DNA of 64,000 nucleotides, taken from assembly GCF_004210375.1 (NCBI RefSeq), contig NC_134834.1:141703009-141767008 (forward strand). The letters are read 5' to 3'. The number at the start of each line of letters is the position of its first letter. Within the stretch, counting starts at the first letter, position 1. The notes under the pieces are model-generated. The model made no database searches. It had not been told where the DNA came from and saw only the letters and a list, made by a program, of their open reading frames with translations. Made by a program: the position numbers and the translations under genes. The DNA is from Tachypleus tridentatus (taxonomy: Eukaryota > Arthropoda > Merostomata > Xiphosura > Limulidae). Below are positions 1 through 11,179 of the stretch, in pieces.

Positions 1-590
1 TAAAGACTGACACAGTCATAGTGAAATTGTACCATTGGGAAAATAAGCTATTCCTTAAGTGTAGTTTAAGACTACCTACTCCCTTTAGAAGGAGTGGTCT
101 AACATACAGTGCAATGATATATTAATAAAATGAAAAATACTTTAGCTATCATTTATAAAGTAAAATACCTTTTGATAGAACAATAAGGTAAGAGAAAAAT
201 CCTTTACAATTTTATAATATAGAAAACCAAAAAATAAAATTATTCTTTAAAAAAGAACTTAAGTCCATTAAAATTAGTCTGCAGGAAATCAATAAACCAA
301 AATTTTACAGTTAAAGAGTTTTTCAACAAAACTTATTTTAAATATTGATTTGAGTCACAAAATGAATATGGATATAAGCCTTTAGTAAAACTACATAACT
401 AATGTTCAATGGGAGTAATGAAATAAAAGAAAAATCAAAATGTTAGACAAAACTTCTTCATCGAATTTGCACTTTATATCTACTTAAGGATGAAAACAAT
501 ATGTACGTATATAACACAATTTAACGTGAGAAAAGGGAAGTATACAAAATATATTTTCTAAGTTATGCAACGAAATACACGAAAACACAA
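1..590. other. AT-rich non-coding DNA
   Basis: No open frame, tRNA-like box or recognisable transposon was seen. The sequence is AT-rich but retains CpG, for example in the stretch 500-585, unlike the gene bodies further right. Confidence 0.5.
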
Positions 591-1400
591 CTCACCAAGA
601 ACCTGTCAAAGTTTTGCTCACCACTTAAGGTTTTCCCTAGTCTCAACAAGGGCTCTATCTGTATTGGCCATTTTAGCCAGGATGCACTTCTTCCTCAAAT
701 TTTGTTAGAAGTATCATTAGTCCAGTTGATGGTATTTCTTGGCAGTGCATCTTCAACATTAGAATACATTCTAGTGTGGGGTTATTTGTTACACCTTAGG
801 CGGATTAAACAGAAGTTCAACACTCAGCATTCTCTTATCAACTACTAAGGGATGCATTCAGTTTCTTCTATTCACAATTGGTACTCCTGCTGTTGAGGTA
901 GAAGTTTTCTCATAAATATTGAATTAATTAAGTTGCAGTAATGGTTCACCTGTATTACTGTTGATGTTATGGTGTTAGGACAGAAGCGCCTGACGTAATG
1001 GACATTACATCTGTGATGGTATTGCTTTTAAGAGTGAAAGGATCTAAGTACCACAAAGGTTTTCTTGGGCTTAAGAATATATTTACTGCACCTAATAGAG
1101 ATACAATCACATCTTGCATCATCATTGAGACAGGGAAACCCTCAAGTTTAGTAATCATGACACTCTCTTTTATGGAACTGGACTAACTAGCCCCTAGTAA
1201 CATCAGAGCCAACTAGATGATAGACACAGTGAACTCTTCCATGTCAATTCCATCATCATCGAGAAACACATCTTAGCCCATGGGCTCAGCCACAGTAAAA
1301 GTTAAGTTGGTTCTAGTGTCCTAGGTTTGGAAACATCACGAGTCCCCTAATTCCACAGAAAGTCATGAAAAAATTGAATAACAGTCATCAGCTATAAGAA
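590..1400 (-). pseudogene. Possible decayed coding sequence, unidentified
   Basis: This patch is richer in G+C than its surroundings. Read on the minus strand it shows long stretches with few stops, including one uninterrupted 63-codon run (1158-967), but every longer reading is broken by stops and frameshifts. I do not recognise the family. It may be an old retrocopy or transposon coding region. The open frame at 998-1186 on the plus strand is its antisense shadow. Confidence is low because the call rests on composition and frame openness only. Confidence 0.25.
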
Positions 1401-2035
1401 AGGATCTACTAAATGACAGAACAACAATATGCAGGGTCACAGTGACTAAATGAGCTAAAACTTGTCTTTAACCATTAAAAGTTCACATTCAAATAGAACG
1501 TTAGGTTAGTTCTAACTGGTGAAAAGTACAGACAAGCGTGCAAGTTGAATGGAGTCATAATGTGGGTTAATAGTTATGTCCATGAACTTTGAGGTCATGC
1601 ATTGATCAAACGATGTTTCTATGAGCTTCGTATGCACTCTTACACTACATCACCTGTTGAACAAGAATTTGAGATTCAAGAGCTTTCTGATCTTTAGGCT
1701 TCTGTGGGTGTCCAACTGACCTACTACTGATATCCATGTTCATTTTTTTATCTCTGTTTGATGATTGTGATACAAAACATTCTCTTACCTGTTTTAGTTC
1801 TACTTCCTACTGTCTAATTGCCATGTATACAATGCCTAGTTTCAGAAAGAAGACATTAGGTTGAGACTCCAACAATTCTATATACATCGAAACTGACTTG
1901 AATTAAACAGTTTCAACTGTGTTTCATTGTAGACTTTCATACACAAGTTTTTACTAGTTTTGCGTTATTTTTAATACTGTATTCTTATCAAATATTTCAA
2001 TTTGTATGATTGAAAGTATCAGTAGTCACATTTGG
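1401..2035. other. Non-coding, nothing recognised
   Basis: No gene, repeat boundary or regulatory element could be recognised here. Confidence 0.4.
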
Positions 2036-2131
2036 AAAAAACGGCTCGTTTGGGTTGAGAAACTTTTTTACGCTCCTCTACGTAAAAAAAAAAATATATT
2101 TTTCTCTACAAGTGGGTTTTTTCGACATCAC
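2036..2131 (+). repeat. Penelope-like element terminal fragment
   Basis: The segment reads ACGGCTCGTTTGGGTTGAGA followed by CTCCTCTACGTAAAA and a terminal ATATATTTTTCTCTACAAGT. The same words recur at 19566-19665 and 53078-53246. The two halves lie in opposite orientation, as in the other fold-back copies, but the middle is deleted. The assignment to Penelope-like retroelements rests on the hammerhead-like cores in the better copies. Confidence 0.5.
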
Positions 2132-2439
2132 TGATTATCAGTAGTCATAATCAAGTGAAACACAAGATATATCAAGTTTACATTTAGTATGATATCCAAG
2201 ATACGTTTTGTGAATTTAATTTATTACTCAGTCATAGATATATTCATTTGATCCAATGAAAATATTTTGCACTGCTTTTACTGACAAACAATGTTAAAAC
2301 TGTTTTCTTTGAGCTATCTAACCCAAAAGACCATTTCAGTGCAAAGTGTCATATTTAAGCTTAACAACTTTAGGCTAATGATGCGTTTAGATCAGAACAA
2401 AAAATTACATTTACAATAAAAACTAATTCCTTATCCAAA

Positions 2440-3060
2440 ACAATCAGCGTTTGTCGAGGAATTTTCTAATTTTAAAAAAGTACAACAAGAACAGTTGAAA
2501 AAATTTGATGCTGCATATTTTGTTGGAAAACAAAGGTTGCAATTCACTGTGCATGAAGACATACTGTGGCTAGAGAAATGTCATGGCGTTGATGTTGGTG
2601 ATATATATGTGTCACTCGCATACAACGTGGTGAGATTGTCGATTTTCAAGGCAAGTATCTTACACATAAACTGGGGAAGGAGGATTTGCAACAAGAGGAT
2701 TTGTTGCTAGATGGAGCAACAGAGTACGGTGTGACAGAGAAATAAATTGTCTATGCCCTGTATTTTGACCTACAACATTCTTGAAAGCATTTTGAAGAAT
2801 GAAGTTATAAGTTCTTCCAACCACAAAGTATTTATTGAGCAAAATGGAATTCCCAGTTTAAAAAAAAGTCTGGATTTATTGCAATAAAAGAAAAAAAGAA
2901 ATAATTTGAGTCTATATCTTCTTGCATATCTTTCCATTCGGATGACTTTGGCAATTCCTTGTCAGAGAAGACTGTTTTCGAATTGAATATTGAATCATGG
3001 GTAACTGGAGTTGAATTTCACCTGATACCTGTAAACAGAGAAGGGTTTATGTTTCACCCC
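2440..3060 (+). pseudogene. Degenerate hAT-type transposase fragment
   Basis: From about 2485 the plus strand encodes a segment beginning KKFDAAYFVGKQRLQFTVHE and continuing with an LEKCHGVDVG block. This matches the pattern of hAT-superfamily transposases of the ZNF862/KRAB-A-like group, where a '(F)D.AYF.AK..LPFT' block is followed by 'LE.RHGV..G..Y'. After a frameshift near 2640 the reading resumes with LLLDGATEYGVTEK, the place of the family's 'DGSTD' block carrying the first catalytic Asp, and then VYALYFDLQH. Stops and shifts make it non-functional. No terminal repeats were located. Positions 3060-3480 may hold further decayed remains. Confidence 0.55.
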
Positions 3061-3479
3061 GAATTAAATTAATATCTTTGTGATTCTAATATAATTGAAT
3101 TATTTGAACATTTAAAAGCTACACTGTGTAATAATGGCATCAAATACGTCTACTGATAAGTTGGTATTGGTAAATAGCATGACGTGTTTACCTACAGCAT
3201 CAATTGCCTACAACTTAGCATATAAAACTATACAAAAACCTTCACGGAAACAAGATGGAAAACTTCTCAACATTGAATGAAATGCTATTTTCTGTTCCAG
3301 TCTCAAATTGAAAACTAGAAATATGTTTTCATAATTACACAGAACGAAGATTGACTCTATGTGTTCAATTGGTGAGAAAAAGGTAAAAGATTTACTTAGA
3401 ATCACAAAAGAAGGTTCTTCACTTTGCTTCTTTGATGTGACCTCAGTAATTAAGCTATGTAATGAAAGTTAGGAAACCC

Positions 3480-4396
3480 AATTGAAAGAAAAGTAAAATA
3501 CTACGAACAAAGATCTGTAGATTTAACACTGTTCCAGCAAAGGACTTGCGTGTCTAGATCTACAGTATCAAAAAGACTCAACGAGAATGAAATACATTTT
3601 GCTATGTAGCAGTTATAAAGCCTATAAATACTGTCAAGAGACTGCAATTTGTTACAAAGTACACAAATTGGACTGTTGATGATTTGACGTTATAAGTGGA
3701 TGAATCCAATTTTGAAATGTTTGGTTGAAAGTGTAGGTTACACGTTCAAACGAAGAAAGGTGAAATGTAGATATTTCAATACATGGTACTTATCAAGATA
3801 TCGGGTTTCAATACCCGTACTGGGCATAGCGCAGATAGTCCATTGTGCAATTTTGTGCTTAACTTCAAACAAATTGACTTACCAAAAAGCAATGGGGAAG
3901 CAGCGTGATGGTTTCAGAGTGTTTTTATACTGAGGCAATATGAAATATTTCCAAAATAGATTGTATAATGAACCAGTGCAACTACCATCAGATACTGATC
4001 TTTCATGGTATACTCAGTGGTTCATGTTTTGTTGATAAAGGATTCTACTACCAAGAAGATAATGGCTCCAAACACTCATCCAACTTATGCAGAAATTACA
4101 TAGCTAAGAAAGAAGCTGCTGGTGTCATTCAAATGATGCAATAGTCTCCATAGAGTCCTGATCTCAACCTAATGGAACAGATCCAGGATTTGATAGATCA
4201 AAAACTTGACAAATCACAATTTAGTTCCAAAGAAACTTTATGGGAGTGTATTAAAGACATTTCAAAGGATACTTTGATTAAATATGTTCCAACAGTGACT
4301 GAAAGACTGTTTGCAGTTATTAAAGCAAAAGGGGACACTCAAAATATTATCTGTTTGTCGAACTCTAGCATTTCCACTGAGTATTTGTTGTACTAA
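3480..4396 (+). pseudogene. Tc1/mariner transposase remnant (DD34E type)
   Basis: The order of motifs is that of a Tc1 transposase. Near 3550 there is a helix-turn-helix segment (VSRSTVSKRLNENE). At about 3670-3715 is the first catalytic region (VDDLTL then VDESNFEMFG). After a SINE insertion, a KQRDG block at 3898-3912 corresponds to the usual 'GGGSVMVWG' region. At 4050-4110 is YQEDNGSKH with the second Asp, and at 4158-4380 SPDLNLMEQIQDLIDQKLDK with the glutamate of the triad. The last 74 codons (4172-4396) are open and end in AKGDTQNI, like family C-termini. Several stops and frameshifts show that it is dead. Confidence 0.85.
3787..3872 (+). mobile_element. 5'-truncated tRNA-derived SINE inserted in the Tc1 copy
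   Basis: The B-box-like TCGGGTTTCAATACCCGTAC is followed by GGGCATAGCGCAGATAGTCC and TGTGC-containing tail sequence, the same order as the fuller copy at 6219-6337. It interrupts the transposase frame between its first catalytic block and the downstream KQRDG segment, so it inserted after the Tc1 element. The A-box end is missing. Confidence 0.75.
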
Positions 4397-4399
4397 ATA

Positions 4400-5157
4400 T
4401 GAACATTAATATTTTTCTATGTTTCACCCGTGATTTACCTTATAATGTCCTTTGAAACTAGCCTGAAAACTAATTTTGTCTTTCTCCTAACACTTTTGCA
4501 TAGTACTGTTGAGAGTTTCTTGTCATCACCTGCATACATTCTGTACAGCTATATCATGCATCCTTATTTACGCTAATTGTTTAAGCTAATATCACATGAT
4601 GCTAAATACTCTTTAATTACCAGAATTTTATAAAATTTAGCAAGCTTATGCTTAAAAGTTGGCATTAAATAATAACCATCCACCCGTACGATTCTTCAAA
4701 ACTTGAACTGGATAAGAAACTAAAAACTGTCCACCATTACTCTTAGTTAAAGATGTAATAAAAATTTAAGGCCGATACCTCACGTGACTTTTCGGGTAGG
4801 CTTGCATACAAATTTTGGTTAAAATTTAGCTGTTTTTGTTAATTAACTATACACGTGTGGCTTATATGTATATCAAACTTGATAACTAATTTTAGATTGT
4901 GAAGATATTCAAATTTGAGTAAAATCCATAAAAAGGAATACGGTTCCTAACAAATAAAATTGCCACTTTTGATACGAAGAAAAATATTCAAAATTGGAGA
5001 TTTTATATCTCGTGCATTTCTAAATGGATTACTTTGAAATTTAGTTTGTGAAGTAAGATACCAGTAAAAGAAATCCACTGAAAACGTGATAGTATGGATT
5101 ACCACAGTCTGAGCTACAGATAGTGGAAAATTACTAAACCGTCACTATTGGGCCCAC
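4400..5157. other. Non-coding, nothing recognised
   Basis: This is the flank of the Tc1 remnant. No convincing terminal inverted repeat for that element was found, and no gene is visible. Confidence 0.4.
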
Positions 5158-5233
5158 ATTGACAGTACTGTACACATATACCAGTAAAACTACTGTGCAA
5201 CACAGTAGTTTTATGGTGTACAGTACTGTCAAT
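5158..5233. repeat. Near-perfect 76-bp hairpin (inverted repeat)
   Basis: The left arm ATTGACAGTACTGTACAC...AAAACTACTGTG and the right arm CACAGTAGTTTT...GTGTACAGTACTGTCAAT are complementary. The left arm has about seven extra bases (ATATACC region) bulged out, and the loop is only a few bases. It abuts the oligo-T end of a SINE. It could be a small MITE or a cruciform-forming palindrome; no target duplication is obvious. Confidence 0.75.
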
Positions 5234-5500
5234 TTTTTTAATCTCGCGCAAAGCTATACGAGGGTTATCTGCGCAAGCCGTCCCTAATTTAGCAGTATAA
5301 GACTAGAGGGAAGTCGGCTAGTCATCACCACCCACCGCCAACTCTTGGGCTACTCTTTTACAAACGAATAGTGGGATTGACCGTAACATTATACACCCCC
5401 ACGGCTGGGAGGACGAGCATGTTTGGTGCGACCGAGATTCGAACCCCCAACCCTCGGATTACGAGTTGAGTGCCTTAACTACCTGGCCATGCCAGGCCCT
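5234..5500 (-). mobile_element. Full-length tRNA-derived SINE, family A
   Basis: Read on the minus strand it begins GGCCTGGCATGGCCAGGTAG, with an A-box-like TGGCCAGGTAGT and a B-box GGTTCGAATC about 40 bases later. A conserved body follows (AAAAGAGTAGCCCAAGAGTT, GGTGGTGATGACTAGC, CTAAATTAGGGACGGC), then the tail GCGCAGATAACCCTCGTATA-GCTTTGCGC and a run of A. A and B boxes make an internal Pol III promoter. A truncated relative lies at 11890-12077. Confidence 0.9.
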
Positions 5501-6207
5501 CTGTTATGTTATTACTTTTATGAAATGTTTAAGCTTCTTAACTTTGTGCACCTAATATTTTGTTCTGTTTAATACAACTTGATGAAATATGTATATTCCG
5601 AAACGTTCAATAATTAAATGTTTGTAATTGTACTCACGTGTAATATGTTAGTTGCTGCTGCTGTTGTTCTACAGCTCAACATTAAACTTCGAGTGCATCT
5701 ATTGATAAAGTAAATATTGTAAACAGCCTTTTCAACCTGAATATTCTTTAATAGTAAAAAAAAATTTTGCTTTAGTTATCAAGAAAATTAACATTTGCTT
5801 CGAAGAAACAATCTTCCATTCGTGTTCACTACTTTTTTCACTATTTCCTTCACGGCAAAGAAAAAAATTAAAATATTATACTTTCAAATTTCATTATTTC
5901 TTCTAAACAGATAAAAACCAATTTAGGAACCACATTAAAATTTTGCTAAGGAACAAAGTGAAATTTAGCTCCACTCCTAGATGAGTTTCAAGTACTTCTC
6001 GAGTCATTTCAAATAAACTAAAAACTTACTATGAATCACTTTCTGACACTAAAACTGATATTGCGAGTGACCAAGAAGCTAAAGTCTCTATCTATAGTTC
6101 GTTTCGTGTATACGTGCAAAGTTACAAAATATATATCGACACTAATCATTCATAACTGTGAACCGAAAGACTACAGGAAAGACAGATATTTGGCATGTCA
6201 CTAGCAC
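5501..6207. other. Non-coding, nothing recognised
   Basis: No coding potential or repeat signature was recognised between the two SINEs. Confidence 0.4.
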
Positions 6208-6348
6208 ACACACCAAATGTGCCCCCCAGTGGCTCAGCTGTATAACTGCGGACTTACTACGCTAAAAACCGGGTTTCGATACCCGTGGTGGGCAGAGCAC
6301 AGACAGCCCACTGTGTGGCTTTGTGCTTAATTCAAAAACACACCAAAT
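6208..6348 (+). mobile_element. Full-length tRNA-derived SINE, family B, with target-site duplication
   Basis: The element (6219-6337) has an A-box-like AGTGGCTCAGCTGT and a B-box GGTTTCGATACCCG. A tail GCACAGACAGCCCACTGTGT-GGCTTTGTGCTTAATTC ends in A-rich sequence. It is flanked by an exact 11-bp direct repeat, ACACACCAAAT, at 6208-6218 and 6338-6348. The duplication fixes its boundaries and shows target-primed insertion. Confidence 0.92.
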
Positions 6349-6374
6349 TTAGGCTACATTAGTCTTATAAAGCG

Positions 6375-6452
6375 CTAACGGCCTCAAAACGTGAGACTTG
6401 AACTGTGGATTCTCTGATTCTTAGTCCGACACGCTAACTGCTAGGCTACGTT
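6375..6452 (-). mobile_element. tRNA-like SINE head, family D
   Basis: On the minus strand GTAGCCTAGCAGTTAGCGTG (A-box-like) is followed by an anticodon-arm-like segment and GTTCAAGTCTC (B-box-like). No tRNA gene is claimed: the acceptor ends do not pair and the body continues into unrelated sequence. Confidence 0.55.
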
Positions 6453-6727
6453 CTACCTTTTCAGTAGATAAAATTTCTAATTCCGTACTCCGGTGGGCTG
6501 TTTCAATATACGTGACATCTACATTAAAGCACAACTTTAGAGCATATCACCATAAACGTAATGTGTTCAGTATTAGTGCTTACGACAAATAGCATCTGAA
6601 TATTAAATACTCATTGTATCATATTCTTTTCGCTCCCATTTTATTTTGTGGTGCAGTAGGTAAACTTATACTTGTACAAAATATGATATAATGTCAGAAT
6701 TCTCAAGTTTTATTTCTTTATTTTTGA

Positions 6728-6824
6728 ATAAAGTCACATTGTGACATCTACTGTGTCCATCACAGGAATCGAGCCTCAGATTTTAGCACTGTCCGTAATC
6801 TCATCATTGTTACACCGAGGGATT
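6728..6824 (-). mobile_element. tRNA-derived SINE, family E
   Basis: On the minus strand CCTCGGTGTAACAATGATGA is followed by a TGAGGCTCGATTCCTGTGAT block and GGACACAGTAGATGTCACAA, then TGTGACTTT. The order (tRNA-like head, B-box, 'GGAC.CAGTAGAT' tail) parallels families B and C. Confidence 0.55.
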
Positions 6825-8550
6825 TCACAAAGCAATCATGAAACTAAAGCTGGCAAGATATTTAGAATAATGCACAATGTATACCTTACTAGAAATGCAT
6901 CATGAAGTTTTCACTTAAAACACTATTCTGCCATTTCTAATGAAATACTCGAAACGGTATAGACAAATGTTTATACCCATTTTCTAAAATTTCGTTCACA
7001 CTTCTTGAAAAGAACAAAATTGCTTACACAAAAAATGCATAAGTAAATTGGTTAGTGTTTTAACTTCGATAAAATAGTTTTGATGAACATCAGCGATATC
7101 TGAGCTTTAACTTAGCCGCTTGAACAAATTCTTAAAGAAATTAGTGGCCATTAAAAGCTCTTGAATTTTTTAAGGTGGAAATTTGAAATGCAAAACGCTG
7201 CCTGATATTGATTTGTGCTTCAACTTTACAGTGAACACATTAGAAAAAAAAACTTGTGTTTTATTGTCAGACTTATCCAGCCTTCGTGAGAGAGGGGAAT
7301 TGCATCTTTCTCATCCAAATGTTATTTATTATTTTTCAAAATAATAGGTTACTTAGGGTTAGAAAGTTGTTATAAACAATTGTAATGACTATATTTGAAA
7401 TAACATACCATTAATATTTTCTAAAATTATCATGACAGTCGTTAATGGAACGTTTGCTGCATAGTGAAAATAAATAGTAACATCTACAGAGATTTATTCT
7501 ATGCATCTTGGAAACTGCAAGACAGTAAATAATTTGGAATAGCAACACCAATGAGGGATTTTAGTAACTAACACAGTTTAACATCTAAAACAGGTGGCGT
7601 CTTACTTCACACGTATCTCACATACATAAAATAAAACCCCAAAGGAAATTAATTTCGAGTAAATTCAACGACCATCAAGCCAGATTGTAAACCAAATACG
7701 AATGAAGATTTCCTGTTGCAGAACACGGTGAAATTGATTACATGAAGTGTTAGCATGCTATCAATATATTGTAGTATTGATTGAAAAAGTAAACATTGAA
7801 AGCTAGATGTAGCTATACAACCTTAAACATTCATTCACAAAGAAAAGGTGTGTGTGTGTCGGTATGTTTAAACACAAACTGCAACAATTTTGCACTTTGT
7901 ACATATAAATTTTCTTATGAATCAAGATATTTTTAATGAAAATAATTTCTCCTTGATACATTCAATACTAACCTTGTAAATAAATAGGTAGTAGTGGTAA
8001 AAAAAGGTGTTTCCACATGTATTTTGTTAATGCTGAGATTGGTCAAGAGCTATTCATAAATATTTTATTTAAAATCCAACGTTACCCAACTGTTTTAAGA
8101 ATAAAAAGAATTCAAACAAATGTTTATAATTTCAACATTCTTAGGAACATATAGCCAGCTGTTGGTTAAAAGAAGTTTCTGATTTGATCAAATAAAGTAA
8201 TTTAAGATAAAACACACTATATACACTTCATTTGATAAACAATTACAAAATATGTTATGCAATAAATACGTTCATGATATTATAAAAACACGTGTATTTA
8301 AGAAGTCTTAATACAAAAGTATGCAAACCCTATAACCCGAGTGCTGTCGAAAAGCGGATCGTTCTTCTTCAAGGTCAAACTTAGAAGTTTACCCCCAAAA
8401 AAGAAAGGTCTACCTTTCCAAATCACCCATTTTATGTTTTTTTTTTTATTATTTTATGCAATACGGTATATTTTGTACAAACTTAAGAATTTACAGAAAT
8501 TCTAATGTGGCCCATAGTTTTGGGATCATGGTTAAGTACCCGAGAGTCCA
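6825..8550. other. Non-coding; short GT microsatellite only
   Basis: Apart from a (GT)n run near 7848-7860 nothing was recognised. There is no frame of convincing length. Confidence 0.4.
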
Positions 8551-8672
8551 CGCCCTCCAGTGGTACAGTGGTCAGTGTATGTACTTATACTGCTAGAAAC
8601 CGTGTTTCAATGTTGTGGATAGGCAGTGCACAGATACCCCTTTGTATAGCTTTGTGCGTAATAAAGAATAAC
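8551..8672 (+). mobile_element. tRNA-derived SINE, family B, diverged
   Basis: CCCTCCAGTGGTACAGTGGT (A-box region), CTGCTAGAAACCGTGTTTCA (B-box region, mutated), GGCAGTGCACAGATACCCCT and TAGCTTTGTGCG occur in the family-B order. An imperfect AGNGTCCAC repeat flanks it (near 8543 and 8676). The 78-codon frame over it (8505-8741) is incidental. Confidence 0.8.
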
Positions 8673-10292
8673 AATAGTGTCCACATACAACTGAAACGTT
8701 CTGAAAGAAACAGTAAAACCTACCAAAAACGTGAAATTTAAACAATTTGCTTCTTCATTTCTGGCTCAGTACTCAGAGCGAAATCATACCAATCAGTTAA
8801 GGTACAAGGACATACACTGGCTGGTAATAGATAAAGACAAATACCATTAGTTATTAACTCAAAGTTTTGATCTGAAATTCATATTTTATAAAACTGAAAA
8901 TGTGTTTCCAATTGATACTTTCTCTCACATTTAGGTTCTCTATTCAGTTTTTCGTCTATTTGCAAAATCCATCGCTCGTCATTAGCCTTCAGGCTCCTAC
9001 CTAATCTTACATGATTTGTTGGACACAAATGAGCGTGAAATAACCCTAGACCACTAAGAGTGTGACACTGTCTTTTAGTGCAACAGGATTCCTCTTAAAA
9101 GCTTGTTTAAGTATAACTTCAAGGTGAGGCAAAAAAGTAAGATGCACCTGAAGTGGAGAGGAAGGTAGTGATGAGAAATTTTAACTTTCGCTACGATATG
9201 GAACCATTTCTCTCGTATAACCAGAATCTCAAATTGATTTGATGGAGGAATCAAGTAACGCTTTACCCAGATGAGACTTATTTAAAAATTGCCTGAAAAT
9301 AACCCACGAAATGTTGACAACATATACCTTGGAATAGTACAGACACACATTTGTGGGAAACTGCATTTCATCTGCACTAGAATACACTTTTTGTCCGTCA
9401 AGGAAGGAGAATGTTGCAAGAATAGCTAGAAAATACTACGACAGTCTAAAACCTACCTCATGTTTTTGTAAGTTGTGGTTATAGTGCATAAGATCACATG
9501 TACTGAGTCAACTCCAGTCCATTCTGGGCAATGTTAGAAGGATGGACCCTACCTTTTTCATATCAAGCCAAGTGAGGCAAAACGTCGTCCTCTACACTTG
9601 TGTTTCCACAACAGGTAGTTGCCGTCCATTCTACAAAGTTTCATCATGAATACTTTGCCTAAACAATCTATCAAAGAATAACAAAAAAAAAAAAACACAC
9701 TTGCTCTGCAATTGATTGAAGACTTACGTTGGCGAGTTATGCACCAATCCAACACCATACCTCCCAGAAACTTGGTTTCCAGATGAGGAAAAGTTGTCCA
9801 GATGAATGAATTGTACTATAAATACAGAACACCACTGCACTACTCTCTATTTTAGTGGATCTGGTTTGCTACCCCACCACATAGGAACTGATGAGTAACT
9901 ACCATGCACTACTAGAAGAAAAAGAATAGGAATGAAAGTGCAGTTTGGAGTCCAGAAAAGTATACCACCATGAAACAGTGCAAAAGGTAACTATGAAAAA
10001 ACTTATTTTAAAAAGCAGATCAGCATTAAGTTTCAAACTAGACAGGAGAATGGGTAGGAATCCACTGCTGCTTCACTCATGCTAGTTCTCTGTGTGTGTG
10101 TGTATGTATATAGTCTCGATTGCACCTTGTTTAGGAAAATAAGCACAATGAGGATACCTCAAACAGTCTTATGATACACCAACTTTCATGGGTGACCCCA
10201 GACATTGGGCAAGGACAGCTGCACATTGTGAAGATTTTGGTTGCGTAAATCCTGAGAATCAACACTTGTTTCTGAGTGGAATCCACTAATGG
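8673..10292. other. Non-coding, nothing recognised
   Basis: A long stretch without a convincing gene. It retains CpG and carries a (GT)n run at about 10089-10106. Short open frames here have no recognisable content. Confidence 0.35.
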
Positions 10293-10559
10293 AACAGAGA
10301 GCACTCTAAGAAGGAAGAAACAGATAGACGATGTAGATAGTGTGTGACAAAGGTATGAGAAGTAGTCCAAATGCCAGTACAAACAGAGAGCACTCTAAGA
10401 AGGAAGAAACAGACAGACGATGTAGATAGTGTGTGACAAAGGTATGAGAGGTAGTCCAAATGCCAGTACAAACAGAGAGCACTCTAAGAAGGAAGAAACA
10501 GATAGACGATGTAGATAGTGTGTGACAAAGGTATGAGAGGTAGTCCAAATGCCAGTAGA
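10293..10559. repeat. 89-bp tandem repeat, three copies
   Basis: Units start at 10293, 10382 and 10471, each beginning AACAGAGAGCACTCTAAGAA and ending CCAAATGCCAGTA, and they differ at only a few bases. 89 is not a multiple of three, so each unit shifts frame. This explains the nest of three overlapping minus-strand frames encoding the same words (YWHLDY, LSYLCHTLSTSS); they are not genes. The near-identity means the array is young, or homogenised. Confidence 0.95.
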
Positions 10560-11061
10560 AACAAATTCTTCCAATGGATGATGGAAGTGCGCAGCCAATT
10601 AATGACATAGGCGACGAACATGATGGCAGAAACCTGAAAACACCAACATTCTTCTTAATCCACTAAAGAATGCACTAAATATATAAATTGCCAATCCTAT
10701 CTAGTGAAATTAAGAGGAGAAATATCATGAGTAATTTAAGGACTCCATGAAAATAAAAAGATTAAAAACCACACAATGAAGACGTGTGGGTCAAATAACA
10801 ATGGACTACATGAATAGGATAGAGGAAGTGATCAAGAACAATGATGAGATCTGAGGAAAATATATAGGGAGTAAACACTCTATCAACCTATGTGCTGTAG
10901 AAATTTTAGGAAGAAAAGTATGATACTGATGAAGTCAGATATAAGAGCAACGGAATAGAGTAGAAGAAGGGTTGATGGCATACAAGCCAGAATGCTGACA
11001 ACTACAGGTGAGAATGAAGAGAAAACAAGTATTAATGGACATTTAGTACAAGAAGTGTGCG
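10560..11061. other. Purine-rich non-coding DNA
   Basis: The plus strand becomes rich in A and G here, and the bias continues to about 14.1 kb. No gene is visible. Confidence 0.4.
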
Positions 11062-11179
11062 AGTGTTTTCTTATAGCAAAACCACAATGGGCTATCTGCA
11101 ATGTCCACCAAGGGTAATCGAAACTCAGATTTTAACTCTGTAAATCCAAAGACTTAACCACTGTCCCAGCAGGGGACTG
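11062..11179 (-). mobile_element. tRNA-derived SINE, family C
   Basis: On the minus strand CCCCTGCTGGGACAGTGGTT is followed by a B-box-like GAGTTTCGATTACCC, then GGTGGACATTGCAGATAGCC, CATTGTGGTTTTGCTATAAG and AAAACACTC. The second copy of the same family is at 48748-48843. Confidence 0.75.

Noticed and set aside
5440-5500. Possible functional tRNA gene (A and B boxes)
   Set aside because: The head continues into the conserved SINE body and the acceptor stem does not close.
6375-6452. Possible tRNA gene on the minus strand
   Set aside because: Box-like motifs only; no cloverleaf with paired acceptor arm.
10131-10608. Cluster of four overlapping minus-strand ORFs of 61-100 codons
   Set aside because: They are generated by the 89-bp tandem repeat, which shifts frame with every unit.
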